From Erythrobacter sp. (GTDB lineage: Bacteria; Pseudomonadota; Alphaproteobacteria; Sphingomonadales; Sphingomonadaceae), in assembly GCF_011765465.1 (NCBI RefSeq), contig NZ_CP050265.1, positions 1,612,001 through 1,676,000 of the forward strand: a stretch of DNA of 64,000 nucleotides, in the 5' to 3' direction. A program made the translations under genes and the position numbers. The notes below the pieces were generated by a model that worked only from the letters and a program-made list of their open reading frames with translations, was not told the origin of the DNA and did not search any database. Positions within the stretch are counted from its first letter, which is position 1. The number at the start of each line of letters is the position of its first letter. This document shows, piece by piece, positions 34,255 through 43,393 of this stretch.

Positions 34255-35501
34255 CCGGGGGCGCGGCCACGAGCGGGGAGAGCGCCCGCGCGCGGCTCGT
34301 CGGCTGGGCGTTCTGCCTTGCGCTGATCGCGCATTCCTTCCTCATCGTCGTCCTGCCGCGGCTCGACAAGGAATCGGCCGTGCGCGACCTTGCGAGAAGC
34401 TGGCACTACGCCATCGGCATCGCGCTGCTCGTCTTCGGCGTGTGGCGGCTGTGGCTGTGGTGGCGCGAGCGCGGGGCGATTGCGCCGGACATCCTGCCCC
34501 CGGCGGCGCGGTTCTGGCACCATGCGCTGTGCCTCGGCGTGCTGCTGCTGGTGGTGGTCGGCGGGCCATTGGGCTTCCTCTACGGCTGGACAGAGGGGCG
34601 CGCGATCAACCCGGCGGGCCTCTTCACCATCCCCGCGCCCATCGGCAAGGACCATGTCGTGTGGAAATTCACCGGCTACTTCCACTCGGCCAGCGCCAAT
34701 GCGACCGTGCTTCTCGCCCTCGCGGCGCTGGTGAGCGCGGGCTACACCTATGCGCGCTATGGCAAGGGGCTCCTCAGCGCCTTTCCGGCGGGCTTCGGCC
34801 TGCTCTTCCTCGTGCGCTCGGCGCTGTTCATCTACGCGATCAATTCCTTCGCCGCGCGCGAGCCGGGCTATATCGCCGCCGCGATCTTCCTTGCGATCTG
34901 CGCCGCCTTCTGGCTCGCCGTGCGCGCGCTGCGCAAGGGGCGGTTCGCCGCGACCGAGGGCAAGCGCGGCGGCATCGTGTGGAACACCGGCGCGCTTGCG
35001 GGCGTGGTGGCGGTGGTCGGCTTCGGGCTGACCATGCCCTATCTTCTCTTCCGCGTGACGCCCTTCTCCAGCGGCGTGGTGGTCGAGGCGGACCCCTCGA
35101 TCACCTGGCATCGCGAACGCGTCGCGCAAGTCGACTGGGCACCGCCCACCCAGTTCCAGCTCACCACCGGGCAAGAGACCTACAAGTGGTGCAAGTTCTG
35201 CCACACGATGGAGCCGGGCGAGGCGCATCTCGTCGGGCCAAACCTCGCCAACATCTTCGGCCAGCGCGCCGGAACCGTGCCCAATTTCCCCTATTCCCCC
35301 GCGCTCGCGGAGGCGGGTGCGAACGGCCTCGTCTGGAACGAGGAGACGATCAGGCAATATATCGGCGGGCCGGACGAATTCGTGCCGGGGACCAGCATGA
35401 TGATCTCGAGCGGGCCTGTCACCGATCCCGCGCTGCAGGACGCGGTGATCGCGAGCCTGAAGCGCGATACGATGTTCGCAGAGGGCGAGCAGCCCGAATA
35501 G
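34251..35501 (+). CDS. Cytochrome b561-type membrane domain fused to cytochrome c
   Basis: A 416-residue protein. The N-terminal 290 residues hold 6-7 membrane helices with His residues (SWHYAIG, FWHHALC, YFHSASAN) suited to b-haem ligation, as in cytochrome b561/hydrogenase cytochrome b. The C-terminal 120 residues form a periplasmic class I cytochrome c with CKFCH, VGPNLANIFGQRAG and a Met ligand in PGTSMM. Such a fusion could pass electrons from the quinone pool or a periplasmic dehydrogenase to c-type carriers. It is the last gene of the monooxygenase operon. Possible electron donors are the GMC or other dehydrogenases of the island (inference). The stop is 4 nt from the convergent SDR gene. 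Confidence 0.85.
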   Translation: MTGGAATSGESARARLVGWAFCLALIAHSFLIVVLPRLDKESAVRDLARSWHYAIGIALLVFGVWRLWLWWRERGAIAPDILPPAARFWHHALCLGVLLLVVVGGPLGFLYGWTEGRAINPAGLFTIPAPIGKDHVVWKFTGYFHSASANATVLLALAALVSAGYTYARYGKGLLSAFPAGFGLLFLVRSALFIYAINSFAAREPGYIAAAIFLAICAAFWLAVRALRKGRFAATEGKRGGIVWNTGALAGVVAVVGFGLTMPYLLFRVTPFSSGVVVEADPSITWHRERVAQVDWAPPTQFQLTTGQETYKWCKFCHTMEPGEAHLVGPNLANIFGQRAGTVPNFPYSPALAEAGANGLVWNEETIRQYIGGPDEFVPGTSMMISSGPVTDPALQDAVIASLKRDTMFAEGEQPE

Positions 35502-35505
35502 GGTT

Positions 35506-36132
35506 TCAGACCAGCATCACCGTGTCGTTCCCGAAAGGCAGGCTTTCGCAGCGCGTGAGGATGTAGTCGGCGACGTCCGCGCGGGCGATCATCTGCTTGC
35601 CTTTCGAGCGCTGGCCGCCGCGCAATTCGGTCCATTCCCCGCTCGCCTCGCCTTTTGTCAGCCCGCCGGGGCGCACGATGAGGTAGTCGAGCCCTGCGCG
35701 CATGATCGCCTCTTCCTGCCGCTCCTTGTCGGCCCAGATCTCCTTCGCCAGCGTCTTTATGATGAGCTTCATCAGGCGGCTGTTGACCTGGCCGTAGGAG
35801 TCCCCGCAGCCGAGCGAGGTGACCGCGGCGAAATGGCGCGTGCCCGCCTGCTCCATCGCGGCAAGGATCGCCTTCGTCGCATCGGACAGGACCGTGTTCG
35901 GCTTGCGGCTGGTCGTGCCGAGCGCGCTCACCGCGACATCCGCGCCGTCCAATGCGCGGGCGATGGCGGCGGTATCGGACAAGTCGCCTTCGACGCGCCG
36001 GATCGCGGGATCGAGATCGGCGATCTTGCCTGCATTGCGGCAATGCGCCGTGACCTCGTGCCCGCGCGCCAGCGCGCGCTCGCACAGCAGGCGGCCCGTG
36101 CGCCCGGTGCTTCCGAAAACCGCGATCCTCAT
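35506..36132 (-). CDS. NAD(P)-binding protein, atypical short-chain dehydrogenase/NmrA type
   Basis: A 208-residue Rossmann protein. The N-terminal GSTGRTG (in VFGSTGRTGRLLCERAL) is the glycine motif of atypical SDRs, with an Arg-containing HCRN after beta2 favouring NADPH. Further motifs are VEGDLSD, SALGTT and the RPGGL segment. It lacks a full YxxxK pair, as do NAD(P)H-binding flavin-reductase-like or NmrA-like members. ATG at 36130-36132 is fixed by the Rossmann start. Role unknown; perhaps a reductase or redox sensor. Divergent from the DUF1838 gene across an operator-containing gap. Confidence 0.83.
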   Translation of the reverse strand: MRIAVFGSTGRTGRLLCERALARGHEVTAHCRNAGKIADLDPAIRRVEGDLSDTAAIARALDGADVAVSALGTTSRKPNTVLSDATKAILAAMEQAGTRHFAAVTSLGCGDSYGQVNSRLMKLIIKTLAKEIWADKERQEEAIMRAGLDYLIVRPGGLTKGEASGEWTELRGGQRSKGKQMIARADVADYILTRCESLPFGNDTVMLV

Positions 36133-36206
36133 GGCCGTCCCCTGCCTTTCGCCTGTCCCGGGCAATGTGCCCTCATGCGAAGGATTTCCCCTCTCCCCGA
36201 CCGCGT

Positions 36207-36223
36207 CTGTCCGACTGGCGAGC
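36207..36223 (+). promoter_or_regulatory. Candidate IclR-type operator in SDR/DUF1838 gap
   Basis: CTGTCCGACTGGCGAGC (TCCG-ACTGG-CGAG) is central in the 160-nt gap. A second element, TTGGTCCGGACAA (36225-36237), lies just beside it, so two half-site pairs may be present. Confidence 0.55.
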
Positions 36224-36292
36224 ATTGGTCCGGACAAATCCGATGCACTCCCCCGCGCTCCTGTAGCTTCCCTAACGGAAAGGAGATCGACA

Positions 36293-37363
36293 ATGCATCG
36301 CAGAGACTTCCTCGCAGGCAGCACCGCCGCAGCCGCCGCCGGCCTCACGCTCACCCCCGGCATGGCGCAGGCCATGGAGAAGATGGGGGGCAAGGCGGGG
36401 TCGATGGACCGATCGCTGACCGGCGATTTCCTCGACCTGACCAAGCCCGAAGGCAACCGCGAAGCCTGGGCGCGCCTGCTCGGCAACACCGACACGCAGT
36501 CGACCAAGTACGGTTTCGCCGAAGGCATCATCCAGGGCGTGCGCCCGAACGAGGCGCTGCGCGACCTCGTCGGCTTCACCATGGTGTCGTGCGCGCGCCT
36601 GCTCCCGCACGAGGACGGGGTGGGCTATCGCAAGGTTCTGCGCGAAATCGGCTTCTACACCGACATCAAGACGGGCGAGATCCTGACCGAATGGGAAAAC
36701 CCCTACATGGGCGAGACGGTCAAGGTCGTGCCGATCGCCAATGACCCGTTCAACCACACGATCACCAATTTCTACCCCGAACCGCCGAGCTATGGCGGGT
36801 TGAACAAGGACAAGCCGCCGAAAATCCCGCTGATGCTCGATTTCCGGCGGCGCGGCGACCTCCTCAACCTCTTCAGCCACATCAACCTGTTCTATCCCAG
36901 CGCCCTCCAGCCGAGCCAGTGGCCGCGGGAATCCTCCGGCGAATTCAACCGGGTGACCGAGACCTTCCTCTATTTCATCGACTGGAACGAGATGCAGAAC
37001 CCTGACATCACCAGCGTCGAATACAACGGGACGTGGTCGCGGGTGACGCCGTGGCTGCCGTGGATGCTGATGGGGCCGAGCGAGGGGCACTGCGTCTATC
37101 AGACCTTCATGGGCGCGGTGGATTCGATCGACAAGCTGCCCAATCCGGCGACGGTCGAATATATCCGCGAAAACCATCCCAAGTATCTCGAAGCGCCCGA
37201 GAAATGGGAAGAGCCCTCGCTCTCCTCGCTCGAATGGTATGCCCGCCAGCAGAGCCCCGCCCCGCTTCCCGCGAGCGGCGAGATCCCGATGGCGCCGACC
37301 GCGGAGCTGCCCGAATGGTGGCAGCGCATGAAGGCCGCGCGCGCGGCCGGACAGGGCGGCTGA
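36293..37363 (+). CDS. DUF1838 family protein with Tat signal
   Basis: A 356-residue exported protein. The N terminus HRRDFLAGS is a twin-arginine motif followed by a hydrophobic Ala-rich stretch and AQA cleavage site near residue 25. The rest matches the DUF1838 type, with many Trp, Asn and Pro residues (FLYFIDWNEMQ, WSRVTPWLPWMLMGP, HCVYQTFMG). The function of the family is not known to me; Tat export suggests folding or cofactor binding before export to the periplasm. AAAGGAG lies 7-13 nt before ATG 36293. It is followed by a hairpin and then TonB receptor 2. Association with TonB receptors suggests handling of the imported compound, which is inference. Confidence 0.85.
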   Translation: MHRRDFLAGSTAAAAAGLTLTPGMAQAMEKMGGKAGSMDRSLTGDFLDLTKPEGNREAWARLLGNTDTQSTKYGFAEGIIQGVRPNEALRDLVGFTMVSCARLLPHEDGVGYRKVLREIGFYTDIKTGEILTEWENPYMGETVKVVPIANDPFNHTITNFYPEPPSYGGLNKDKPPKIPLMLDFRRRGDLLNLFSHINLFYPSALQPSQWPRESSGEFNRVTETFLYFIDWNEMQNPDITSVEYNGTWSRVTPWLPWMLMGPSEGHCVYQTFMGAVDSIDKLPNPATVEYIRENHPKYLEAPEKWEEPSLSSLEWYARQQSPAPLPASGEIPMAPTAELPEWWQRMKAARAAGQGG

Positions 37364-37376
37364 AAAGCCGAAGCCA

Positions 37377-37415
37377 GGGAGCGCGCGATCCGCAAGGGCG
37401 GACGCGCGCTTTCCC
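37377..37415 (+). terminator. GC-rich hairpin after DUF1838 gene
   Basis: Left arm 37377-37393, loop AAGG, right arm 37398-37415, with two small bulges. It lies 13 nt after the stop and is followed by five A residues rather than T. It could terminate or attenuate read-through into the TonB receptor gene. Confidence 0.5.
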
Positions 37416-37519
37416 AAAAACTCTGCCCGCAGAGCGGAGAAAGCAACAATGATGCAGGTATCGCAAGAGGAACGGTAACAAAACTGCAATTGGCTCAACA
37501 GCTATACGGGGAAATCACG

Positions 37520-40015
37520 ATGAGGGTATCCACAGGCTTCACCAAGGCCGGCATCCGCACACTCGGCCTTGCCACCGTTTCCACGCTTGCCCTGCACACC
37601 GGCGCGGCGCTCGCGCAGGACATGGAAGAGGACACCGATCCGCCCGAAAACCTCACCCGCGGCAATGCGATCATCGTCACCGCGCGAACCTTCGAGGAAG
37701 ACCTGCAGGACGTGCCGATCGCGGTCAGCGCGCTCGAAGGCGACGCGCTCACCCAGCGCGCGGCGGACGACCTCGGCGACATCGCGGACAACATCGTGGG
37801 CTTCGCATTCGAGGAATTCACCGGCCTGCTCGCCCAGCCGACCATCCGCGGCCAGACGAACCTGCGCGTGACCTCGCCGGTCAGCAATGTCGCGACCTAT
37901 CTCGACGGCATCTACATCCAGCGAAACTACCTGATCGACCAGGGCCTGATCGATCTCGAACGGGTCGAGGTCATCAAGGGTCCGCAATCAGCGCTCTACG
38001 GGCGCAACTCGTTTGCGGGCGTCATCAACCTCGTCAGCCGCACGCCCGATCTCGACGAGATCACCGGCTATGTGCGCGCCGGCATCGGGACGGACGAATA
38101 TTACGAGGCGAGCGGGACCATCAACATCCCGATCGTGCCGGGCAAGGTCGCCGTGCTCGCCCATGCCGCCTACCAGGAATTCGACGGGACCATCCCCAAC
38201 AGCCACCCGCTCGCCGACGAGGAAGGCTGCATCACCTGCGGCAATCTCGGCGGGTTCGAGCGCGAGACCTACCAGGTCACGCTGCTCGCCGACCTGTCCG
38301 AAGCCTTCCAGTTCCAGGCGAGCTATTTCCACACCGAGCGTTTCCAGGAACACGTCGCCAACGTGTCCTTCGGCACGGCCGGGCTCGACCCCTACAACTA
38401 CAACAACTGCAGCCCGGTGGGCGGTCAGAACCGGCTCTATTGCGGCGAGCTGCCGAACACGCCGAACTACGCGACCGGGGCGACCTCGAGCCCCTTCCTC
38501 GGCCCCGTGCCCGACCCGCGGCCCGAGGGTTTCCTCATCGACCCGCGCGCCTTCGGCCTGAGGGGGCCGACCGACGTCATCAGTGCCAAGGTCGATTTCT
38601 CGCCCGCCGACCCGCTCACGCTGACCTACCAGTTCGGCTACACTTTCGGGAATGTCGACGGGCGCGGCTCGACCTCGCGCAACCCGCTGCAGCCGGTGGT
38701 CTTCGGGCCGGTCGTGCTCGGCGCGCTGTTCGATTCCTCGGGCTCGGGCAGCGAGTTCGAAAGCTTCAGCCACGATATGCGCGTGACCTATGAAAGCGAC
38801 AATATCTACGGCTTCGTGGGCGTGAACTATTCGACCACCAGCGACATCGAATCGAACGCGACCGAGACCTATCCGGTCGGCACGCTGGAAACGCCCGGGC
38901 AGGACGACATCTTCTTCCCCATCGGCCCGGGCGAGCCCTTCCCGAATTTCTTCCTCGGGCGGCGCACCTTCCTCGAACGCGACGAGGATATCCTGTCGTT
39001 CTACGGCTTCCTCGAGGTGAGCCCGACCGACCGGCTCAACCTCACTTTCGAGGGACGCTACACGATCGAGGACCGCGCGACGATCGACCTTCTGACGCGC
39101 GATCCGAACGACCCGACGATCCAGGCGCTGAATCCGCCGCGCGACGACATCACGGAGGAATTCTTCACGCCGCGCTTCACCGCGTCCTACGAACTTACGC
39201 CCGACAACCTGCTCTACGCCTCGGCCGCGCGCGGGGTGAAGGCGGGCGGTTCCAATGGGCTCGGCGTGCCTTTCGAACCGCAGCAGCAATATGCGCGCGA
39301 GACGAACTGGACCTATGAAATCGGCTCGAAGAACTACTTCCCCGAAATCGGCCTGACGCTGAACGCGGCGCTGTTCTACACCGACTGGAACGACATCCAG
39401 ACGACCGAGGTGCGCCGCCTTGCCGACGGGACGATCCCGACGACCTTCTTCGTCCTCTCGACCGTCACCGGCAATGTCGGCAGCGTCACGGTCAAGGGCG
39501 CGGAAGTCGAAGGCGTGTGGCAGGTCAGCGACACGATCACTTTCGATTTCGGCGCGTCCTACAACGACGCGACCTATGACAGCGGGGTGATCTCGCAGCG
39601 CTTCGGCCTTGCGGGAACCTGCGACGGGACGGTGTGCCCGACGGGCGAGGTGCCGATCGGCGGCAACCAGGTCGAGCGCACGCCGGCCTTCGATGCCTAT
39701 GCCGGGCTGGGCTATCGCGACACTTTTGGCGAGGACGGCGAATTCTACCTGCGCGTCGACGGCTCCTACCAGACCAAGCAGTATGTCGACGAGGTCAACC
39801 TCGCCTGGGTGCCCGACCGCTTCCTGATGAACCTTCAGGCGGGCGTGAGCTTCGGCAATATCAACGTGCGCGCGGTGGTGCAGAACCTGCTCGACGAACG
39901 CTATGTCTCGAACTCGCTGTTCCTGATCGGCACGGGCGGGCTCGGCTCGTCGAGCTACGTGCCCATCTTCGGCCTCGACCGCACCGCGCGGGTCACGGTC
40001 GGCTACGAGTTCTGA
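37520..40015 (+). CDS. TonB-dependent receptor (receptor 2)
   Basis: An 831-residue outer-membrane receptor. The signal peptide (LGLATVSTLALHTGAALAQ) is followed by NAIIVTARTFEEDLQDVPIAV, then a plug with TIRGQTNLRV and VEVIKGPQSALYGRNSFAG. A long barrel ends in RVTVGYEF with the terminal Phe. Its plan is close to receptor 1 (19671-22097), so the island has two related importers. ATG 37520 is chosen over a TTG-started extension because GGGGAA lies upstream and the signal peptide begins there. It is preceded by DUF1838 and separated from the convergent GMC gene by a strong hairpin. Confidence 0.95.
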   Translation: MRVSTGFTKAGIRTLGLATVSTLALHTGAALAQDMEEDTDPPENLTRGNAIIVTARTFEEDLQDVPIAVSALEGDALTQRAADDLGDIADNIVGFAFEEFTGLLAQPTIRGQTNLRVTSPVSNVATYLDGIYIQRNYLIDQGLIDLERVEVIKGPQSALYGRNSFAGVINLVSRTPDLDEITGYVRAGIGTDEYYEASGTINIPIVPGKVAVLAHAAYQEFDGTIPNSHPLADEEGCITCGNLGGFERETYQVTLLADLSEAFQFQASYFHTERFQEHVANVSFGTAGLDPYNYNNCSPVGGQNRLYCGELPNTPNYATGATSSPFLGPVPDPRPEGFLIDPRAFGLRGPTDVISAKVDFSPADPLTLTYQFGYTFGNVDGRGSTSRNPLQPVVFGPVVLGALFDSSGSGSEFESFSHDMRVTYESDNIYGFVGVNYSTTSDIESNATETYPVGTLETPGQDDIFFPIGPGEPFPNFFLGRRTFLERDEDILSFYGFLEVSPTDRLNLTFEGRYTIEDRATIDLLTRDPNDPTIQALNPPRDDITEEFFTPRFTASYELTPDNLLYASAARGVKAGGSNGLGVPFEPQQQYARETNWTYEIGSKNYFPEIGLTLNAALFYTDWNDIQTTEVRRLADGTIPTTFFVLSTVTGNVGSVTVKGAEVEGVWQVSDTITFDFGASYNDATYDSGVISQRFGLAGTCDGTVCPTGEVPIGGNQVERTPAFDAYAGLGYRDTFGEDGEFYLRVDGSYQTKQYVDEVNLAWVPDRFLMNLQAGVSFGNINVRAVVQNLLDERYVSNSLFLIGTGGLGSSSYVPIFGLDRTARVTVGYEF

Positions 40016-40050
40016 TCTTCCCTCCCCGGCGTCCCCCGGGGAAATACGCG

Positions 40051-40082
40051 AACGGCCCGGTGCAGCGATGCGCCGGGCCGTT
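40051..40082. terminator. Strong bidirectional terminator hairpin
   Basis: A 14-bp stem (40051-40064 with 40069-40082, one T-G pair) is capped by a GCGA tetraloop of the GNRA type. It lies in the 87-nt convergent gap between TonB receptor 2 and the GMC oxidoreductase and is followed on the plus strand by a T-rich stretch (TCGCTTGTT). Confidence 0.8.
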
Positions 40083-40102
40083 TCGCTTGTTCGGGGGCTG
40101 CG

Positions 40103-41713
40103 TCAGCCGCGGTCCGACAGGATGAATTCGGCCGCCCGCTCGGCCACCATCAGCACCGCGCCATTGGTGTTGCCGCTGACATGGGCGGGAAAGACGGAGG
40201 CATCGACCACGCGGAGCCCCTCGGCCCCATGGACGACGAGGCGCGGGTCGACCACGCCCCCACTCGCGTCGGCGCCTGCCGTGGGCGCCATGCGGCAGGT
40301 TCCGACCGGGTGATAGGTCGGGTCCGTGGTGCGGCGCAGGTAATCTTCCCACTCGTCGTCGGTTTCGACCTCGGGTCCGGGCGCGATTTCCCCCTTGACG
40401 CGGGGCGCGATCGCGCCCTCTCGCATGATTGCGCGGGCAAAGCGCGCCGCGGCGGTGAGGTCGGCGATGTCGCGCGCGTCGGAGAGCATATCGAGCGCGA
40501 TGCGCGGCGGCTCGCGCCAGTCGGCGGAGCGCAGCGCAAGCGTGCCGGTGCTGCGCGCATAGGACAGGCCCACCACCAGCGTCACCATCGGCTTTTTCGA
40601 CGGGGTCACGCCCTCGGGGGTCAGCTCGAAGCCGAAGGGGCCGAACATAAGCTGCACGTCGGGCCTGTTCGTGCCCGCGCCCGAGCGGAAGAAACCGACC
40701 GCGTGCGGATAGGGACTGGTCGCGGGCCCGCGCCGCTGCACCAGCCAGCGAAGGCCGTGGAGCGCGACGCGGGCGGAGTTGATCTCCTGGTTGAAAGTGC
40801 GCGTGTCGACCGCGAAGGAAAGCTGGCTGCTGGGATGCTCCATCAGGTTCGCGCCGACGTGGCGCTGGTCGATGAGCGGCGCGATGCCGTGGTCGGCAAG
40901 TTGCTGCGCAGGCCCGATGCCCGACAGCATCAGCAGCTTGGGCGATTGCAGCGCGCCCGCCGACAGGATCACCTCGCGGCCGGCGCGCGCGATGTCCTCG
41001 CGGCCCTTTCGCATATAGCGCACGCCGACCGCGCGCCTGCCCTCGAAGACGATTTCCCGCGCCTGCGCGCCGGTCAGCACGGTGAGGTTGGAGCGACCCT
41101 TGGCGGGCTTCAGGTATCCGTCCGCCGCGCTCCAGCGCCGCCCCCGGTTCTGGGTGAGCTGGGGCGGGCCGATGCCCTCCTGCGTCTCGCCGTTGTAGTC
41201 GGCATTGGCGGGCATCCCGGCGGCCTCGGCGGCGGCGATGAAGGGCGCGGCGAGCGGGTGGACGGTGCGAAGGCGGTCCACCACCTGCGGGCCTTCGCGG
41301 CCCCGTTCCTCTCCGACCGGGAAGGCGCAGGCTTCCATCCGGCGGAAACAGTGCTCCACATCGTCGAACGCCCAGCCCTTGTTCCCCGCCGCCGCCCATT
41401 GGTCGAAATCCCCCCGCGCGCCGCGCACGTAGAGCATCCCGTTGATCGAGGACGACCCGCCCAGCACGCGGCCCGCCGGCCAGTAATCGCGCCGAGCGTG
41501 CCGGGTCGGGTCGGGCTCGACGTGGAAACCCCAGTCGTAGCGCGGATTGCCGATCAGCTTCACGATCGCGGCGGGGACGCGGACCAGCAGCGAGGCATCG
41601 CTCCCACCCGCTTCGAGCAGGAGAACGCGGCTCTTCCCGTCCTCGGTGAGGCGATTGGCAAGGACGCAGCCCGCCGAACCGCCGCCGACGATGACGTAGT
41701 CGTATTCGCTCAC
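40103..41713 (-). CDS. GMC family oxidoreductase (choline dehydrogenase-like)
   Basis: A 536-residue glucose-methanol-choline flavoenzyme. The N-terminal FAD motif (DYVIVGGGSAGCVLANRL), signature 1 (GRVLGGSSSINGMLYVRG), signature 2 (GALQSPKLLMLSGIGP) and the active-site region (YHPVGTCRM with catalytic His, SGNTNG with Asn) are all present. It oxidises primary or secondary alcohols to carbonyls, probably donating electrons to the respiratory chain. The start is GTG (complement of 41711-41713), directly before the FAD motif and after AGGGG. It is 10 nt downstream of an aldehyde dehydrogenase gene, giving an alcohol-to-aldehyde-to-acid pair in one operon. Confidence 0.93.
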   Translation of the reverse strand: MSEYDYVIVGGGSAGCVLANRLTEDGKSRVLLLEAGGSDASLLVRVPAAIVKLIGNPRYDWGFHVEPDPTRHARRDYWPAGRVLGGSSSINGMLYVRGARGDFDQWAAAGNKGWAFDDVEHCFRRMEACAFPVGEERGREGPQVVDRLRTVHPLAAPFIAAAEAAGMPANADYNGETQEGIGPPQLTQNRGRRWSAADGYLKPAKGRSNLTVLTGAQAREIVFEGRRAVGVRYMRKGREDIARAGREVILSAGALQSPKLLMLSGIGPAQQLADHGIAPLIDQRHVGANLMEHPSSQLSFAVDTRTFNQEINSARVALHGLRWLVQRRGPATSPYPHAVGFFRSGAGTNRPDVQLMFGPFGFELTPEGVTPSKKPMVTLVVGLSYARSTGTLALRSADWREPPRIALDMLSDARDIADLTAAARFARAIMREGAIAPRVKGEIAPGPEVETDDEWEDYLRRTTDPTYHPVGTCRMAPTAGADASGGVVDPRLVVHGAEGLRVVDASVFPAHVSGNTNGAVLMVAERAAEFILSDRG

Positions 41714-41723
41714 ACGCCCCTGC

Positions 41724-43232
41724 TCACACCACCGCGCACACGGTCTGCAGGTTGAGGTAGTTCTCGATCGCGACCTGCCCGCTGTCGCGGCCCCAGCCGG
41801 ACTGCTTGATCCCGCCGATGGGGAGCGAGGGGTCGTACATGGCGTGGGAATTGATCCACACCGTCCCCGCCTGAAGCCGCCGCGTGATGCGGGTGGCGGT
41901 CGAAAGGCTCTCGGTCCACACCCCCGCGGCGAGGCCGTAGTCGCTGTCGTTCGCGGCGGCGACGACCTCGTCGAAGTCGTCGAAGGGGGTCGCCACCACG
42001 ACCGGCCCGAACACCTCCTCGCGCACGATCCGCATATCGGGCGAGACGCCGGTGAGGATGGTGGGCGTGACGAAGCTTTCGTTCGGCCCCGTCGTCTCGC
42101 CGCCGACCAGCACGCTCGCGCCCGCCTTGCGCCCGTCGGCGACATAGTCCGCGACCTTGGCCGCGTGGCGCTTCGACACCAGCGGGCCCATCTGCGTCGC
42201 GGGGTCGAGCCCGTGCCCGAGCGTGATGCCCTTCGCCGCCTCGGCGACGCCTTCGACCACCCGGTCGAACACCGAGCGGTGCGCGTAGAGCCGCGAGCCC
42301 GCGATGCAGACCTGCCCGCCGTTGAAATAGATCGCGTTCGCCGCGCCCGGAATCGCCGCATCGAGGTCGGCGTCGTCCATCACGATCACCGGCGACTTGC
42401 CGCCCAGCTCCAGCGTCACGCGCTTCAGGTTGCCCTTCGCCGCATCGAGGATCGCGCGCCCCGTCGCGGTCGATCCGGTGAAGGCGATCTTGTCGACCCC
42501 CGGATGCGCCGCGAGCGCCGCGCCCGCTTCCGAACCGTAGCCGGTGACGAGGTTCACCACGCCTTCGGGCAGCCCCGCCTCCATCATAAGCTCGACCAGC
42601 CGCACGGCGGTAAGCGAAGTGTCCTCGGCGGGCTTCAGCACCACGGTGCACCCGGCGGCGAGCGCGGGGGCGAGCTTCATCGCGGTCAGCACGAGCGGCG
42701 AATTCCACGGCACGATCGCGCCCACCACGCCGACGGGCAGGTGCTGGGTGTAGGCGAAGACCTCCTTGCCTTCGGGCTGGTAATTGATCGAGGTCGGGAT
42801 GGTCGCGCCTTCGATCTTGGTCGCGAGGCCGGAGAAATAGCGGAACTGGTTGACCGCCCCCGGAATCTCCGCCCAGCGCCCGACATAAAGCGCCTTGCCC
42901 TGGTCCAGTGTTTCCAGCTCGGCCAGCTCGTCGATATTGGCCTCGAGCTTTTCGGCGATGTTCCAGAGCACCTTGGCGCGCTCCATCGGGACGAGGCCCG
43001 ACCAACGCCCATCCTCGAACGCTGTGCGCGCGGCGGCGACCGCAGCATCGACATCCTCCGCAGTCCCGCGCGCAAGCCGCCCGATCACTTCTCCGCTCGC
43101 CGGATCGCGCGTTTCGAAATGCCCGCCCGCGCGCGCATCGATCCACTCTCCGCCTATGAAATGACGCTGGGCCCCACGTGCGAGGAAAGCCTGCGCGGCG
43201 GCGCCCGGCGTGGCGGCGTTCGAGAAATCCAT
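41724..43232 (-). CDS. Aldehyde dehydrogenase family protein
   Basis: A 502-residue NAD(P)-dependent aldehyde dehydrogenase. The motifs are VPWNSPLV, KPAEDTS, FTGSTATGR, the catalytic Glu in LELGGKSPV, the catalytic Cys in NGGQVCIAGSRL, EEVFGPV and GGIKQSGWGRDS. ATG 43230-43232 is preferred because AAGGGG lies 9 nt upstream; an ATG at 43239-43241 sits directly against that ribosome site. It is first in the operon with the GMC oxidoreductase, so an alcohol is probably oxidised to its acid by the two enzymes. It is divergent from a membrane protein across an operator-containing gap. Confidence 0.93.
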   Translation of the reverse strand: MDFSNAATPGAAAQAFLARGAQRHFIGGEWIDARAGGHFETRDPASGEVIGRLARGTAEDVDAAVAAARTAFEDGRWSGLVPMERAKVLWNIAEKLEANIDELAELETLDQGKALYVGRWAEIPGAVNQFRYFSGLATKIEGATIPTSINYQPEGKEVFAYTQHLPVGVVGAIVPWNSPLVLTAMKLAPALAAGCTVVLKPAEDTSLTAVRLVELMMEAGLPEGVVNLVTGYGSEAGAALAAHPGVDKIAFTGSTATGRAILDAAKGNLKRVTLELGGKSPVIVMDDADLDAAIPGAANAIYFNGGQVCIAGSRLYAHRSVFDRVVEGVAEAAKGITLGHGLDPATQMGPLVSKRHAAKVADYVADGRKAGASVLVGGETTGPNESFVTPTILTGVSPDMRIVREEVFGPVVVATPFDDFDEVVAAANDSDYGLAAGVWTESLSTATRITRRLQAGTVWINSHAMYDPSLPIGGIKQSGWGRDSGQVAIENYLNLQTVCAVV

Positions 43233-43313
43233 TCGCTTCATCCCCTTGTCGCAGCAACCCTTTGCCGCAAGTTCTAAGCCCGAGCCGCGAGGAAAGGCCA
43301 GCATCGCCGCGCC

Positions 43314-43332
43314 CTGTCCGCTGGTCGGATAA
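43314..43332 (+). promoter_or_regulatory. Candidate IclR-type operator in ALDH/membrane protein gap
   Basis: CTGTCCG-CTGGT-CGGATAA, a near-perfect palindrome (TCCG-N5-CGGA with flanking T and A) in the 161-nt divergent gap. It is the second-best match to the palindrome at 31163. Confidence 0.58.
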
Positions 43333-43393
43333 CGCAGCGCCCGGCGCGCCCGCTCTTCCCAAGCGCACAAACCTATGTTTAGTCTCGCCCCCG

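Noticed and set aside
37421-37440. A CCCG-N5-CGGA sequence before TonB receptor 2 resembling the island operator
   Set aside because: It lacks the TCCG half and flanking TA, and is better explained as the CTCTGC/GCAGAG inverted repeat just after the hairpin.
37490-37519. TTG-started N-terminal extension of TonB receptor 2
   Set aside because: ATG 37520 has a better ribosome site and begins a proper signal peptide.
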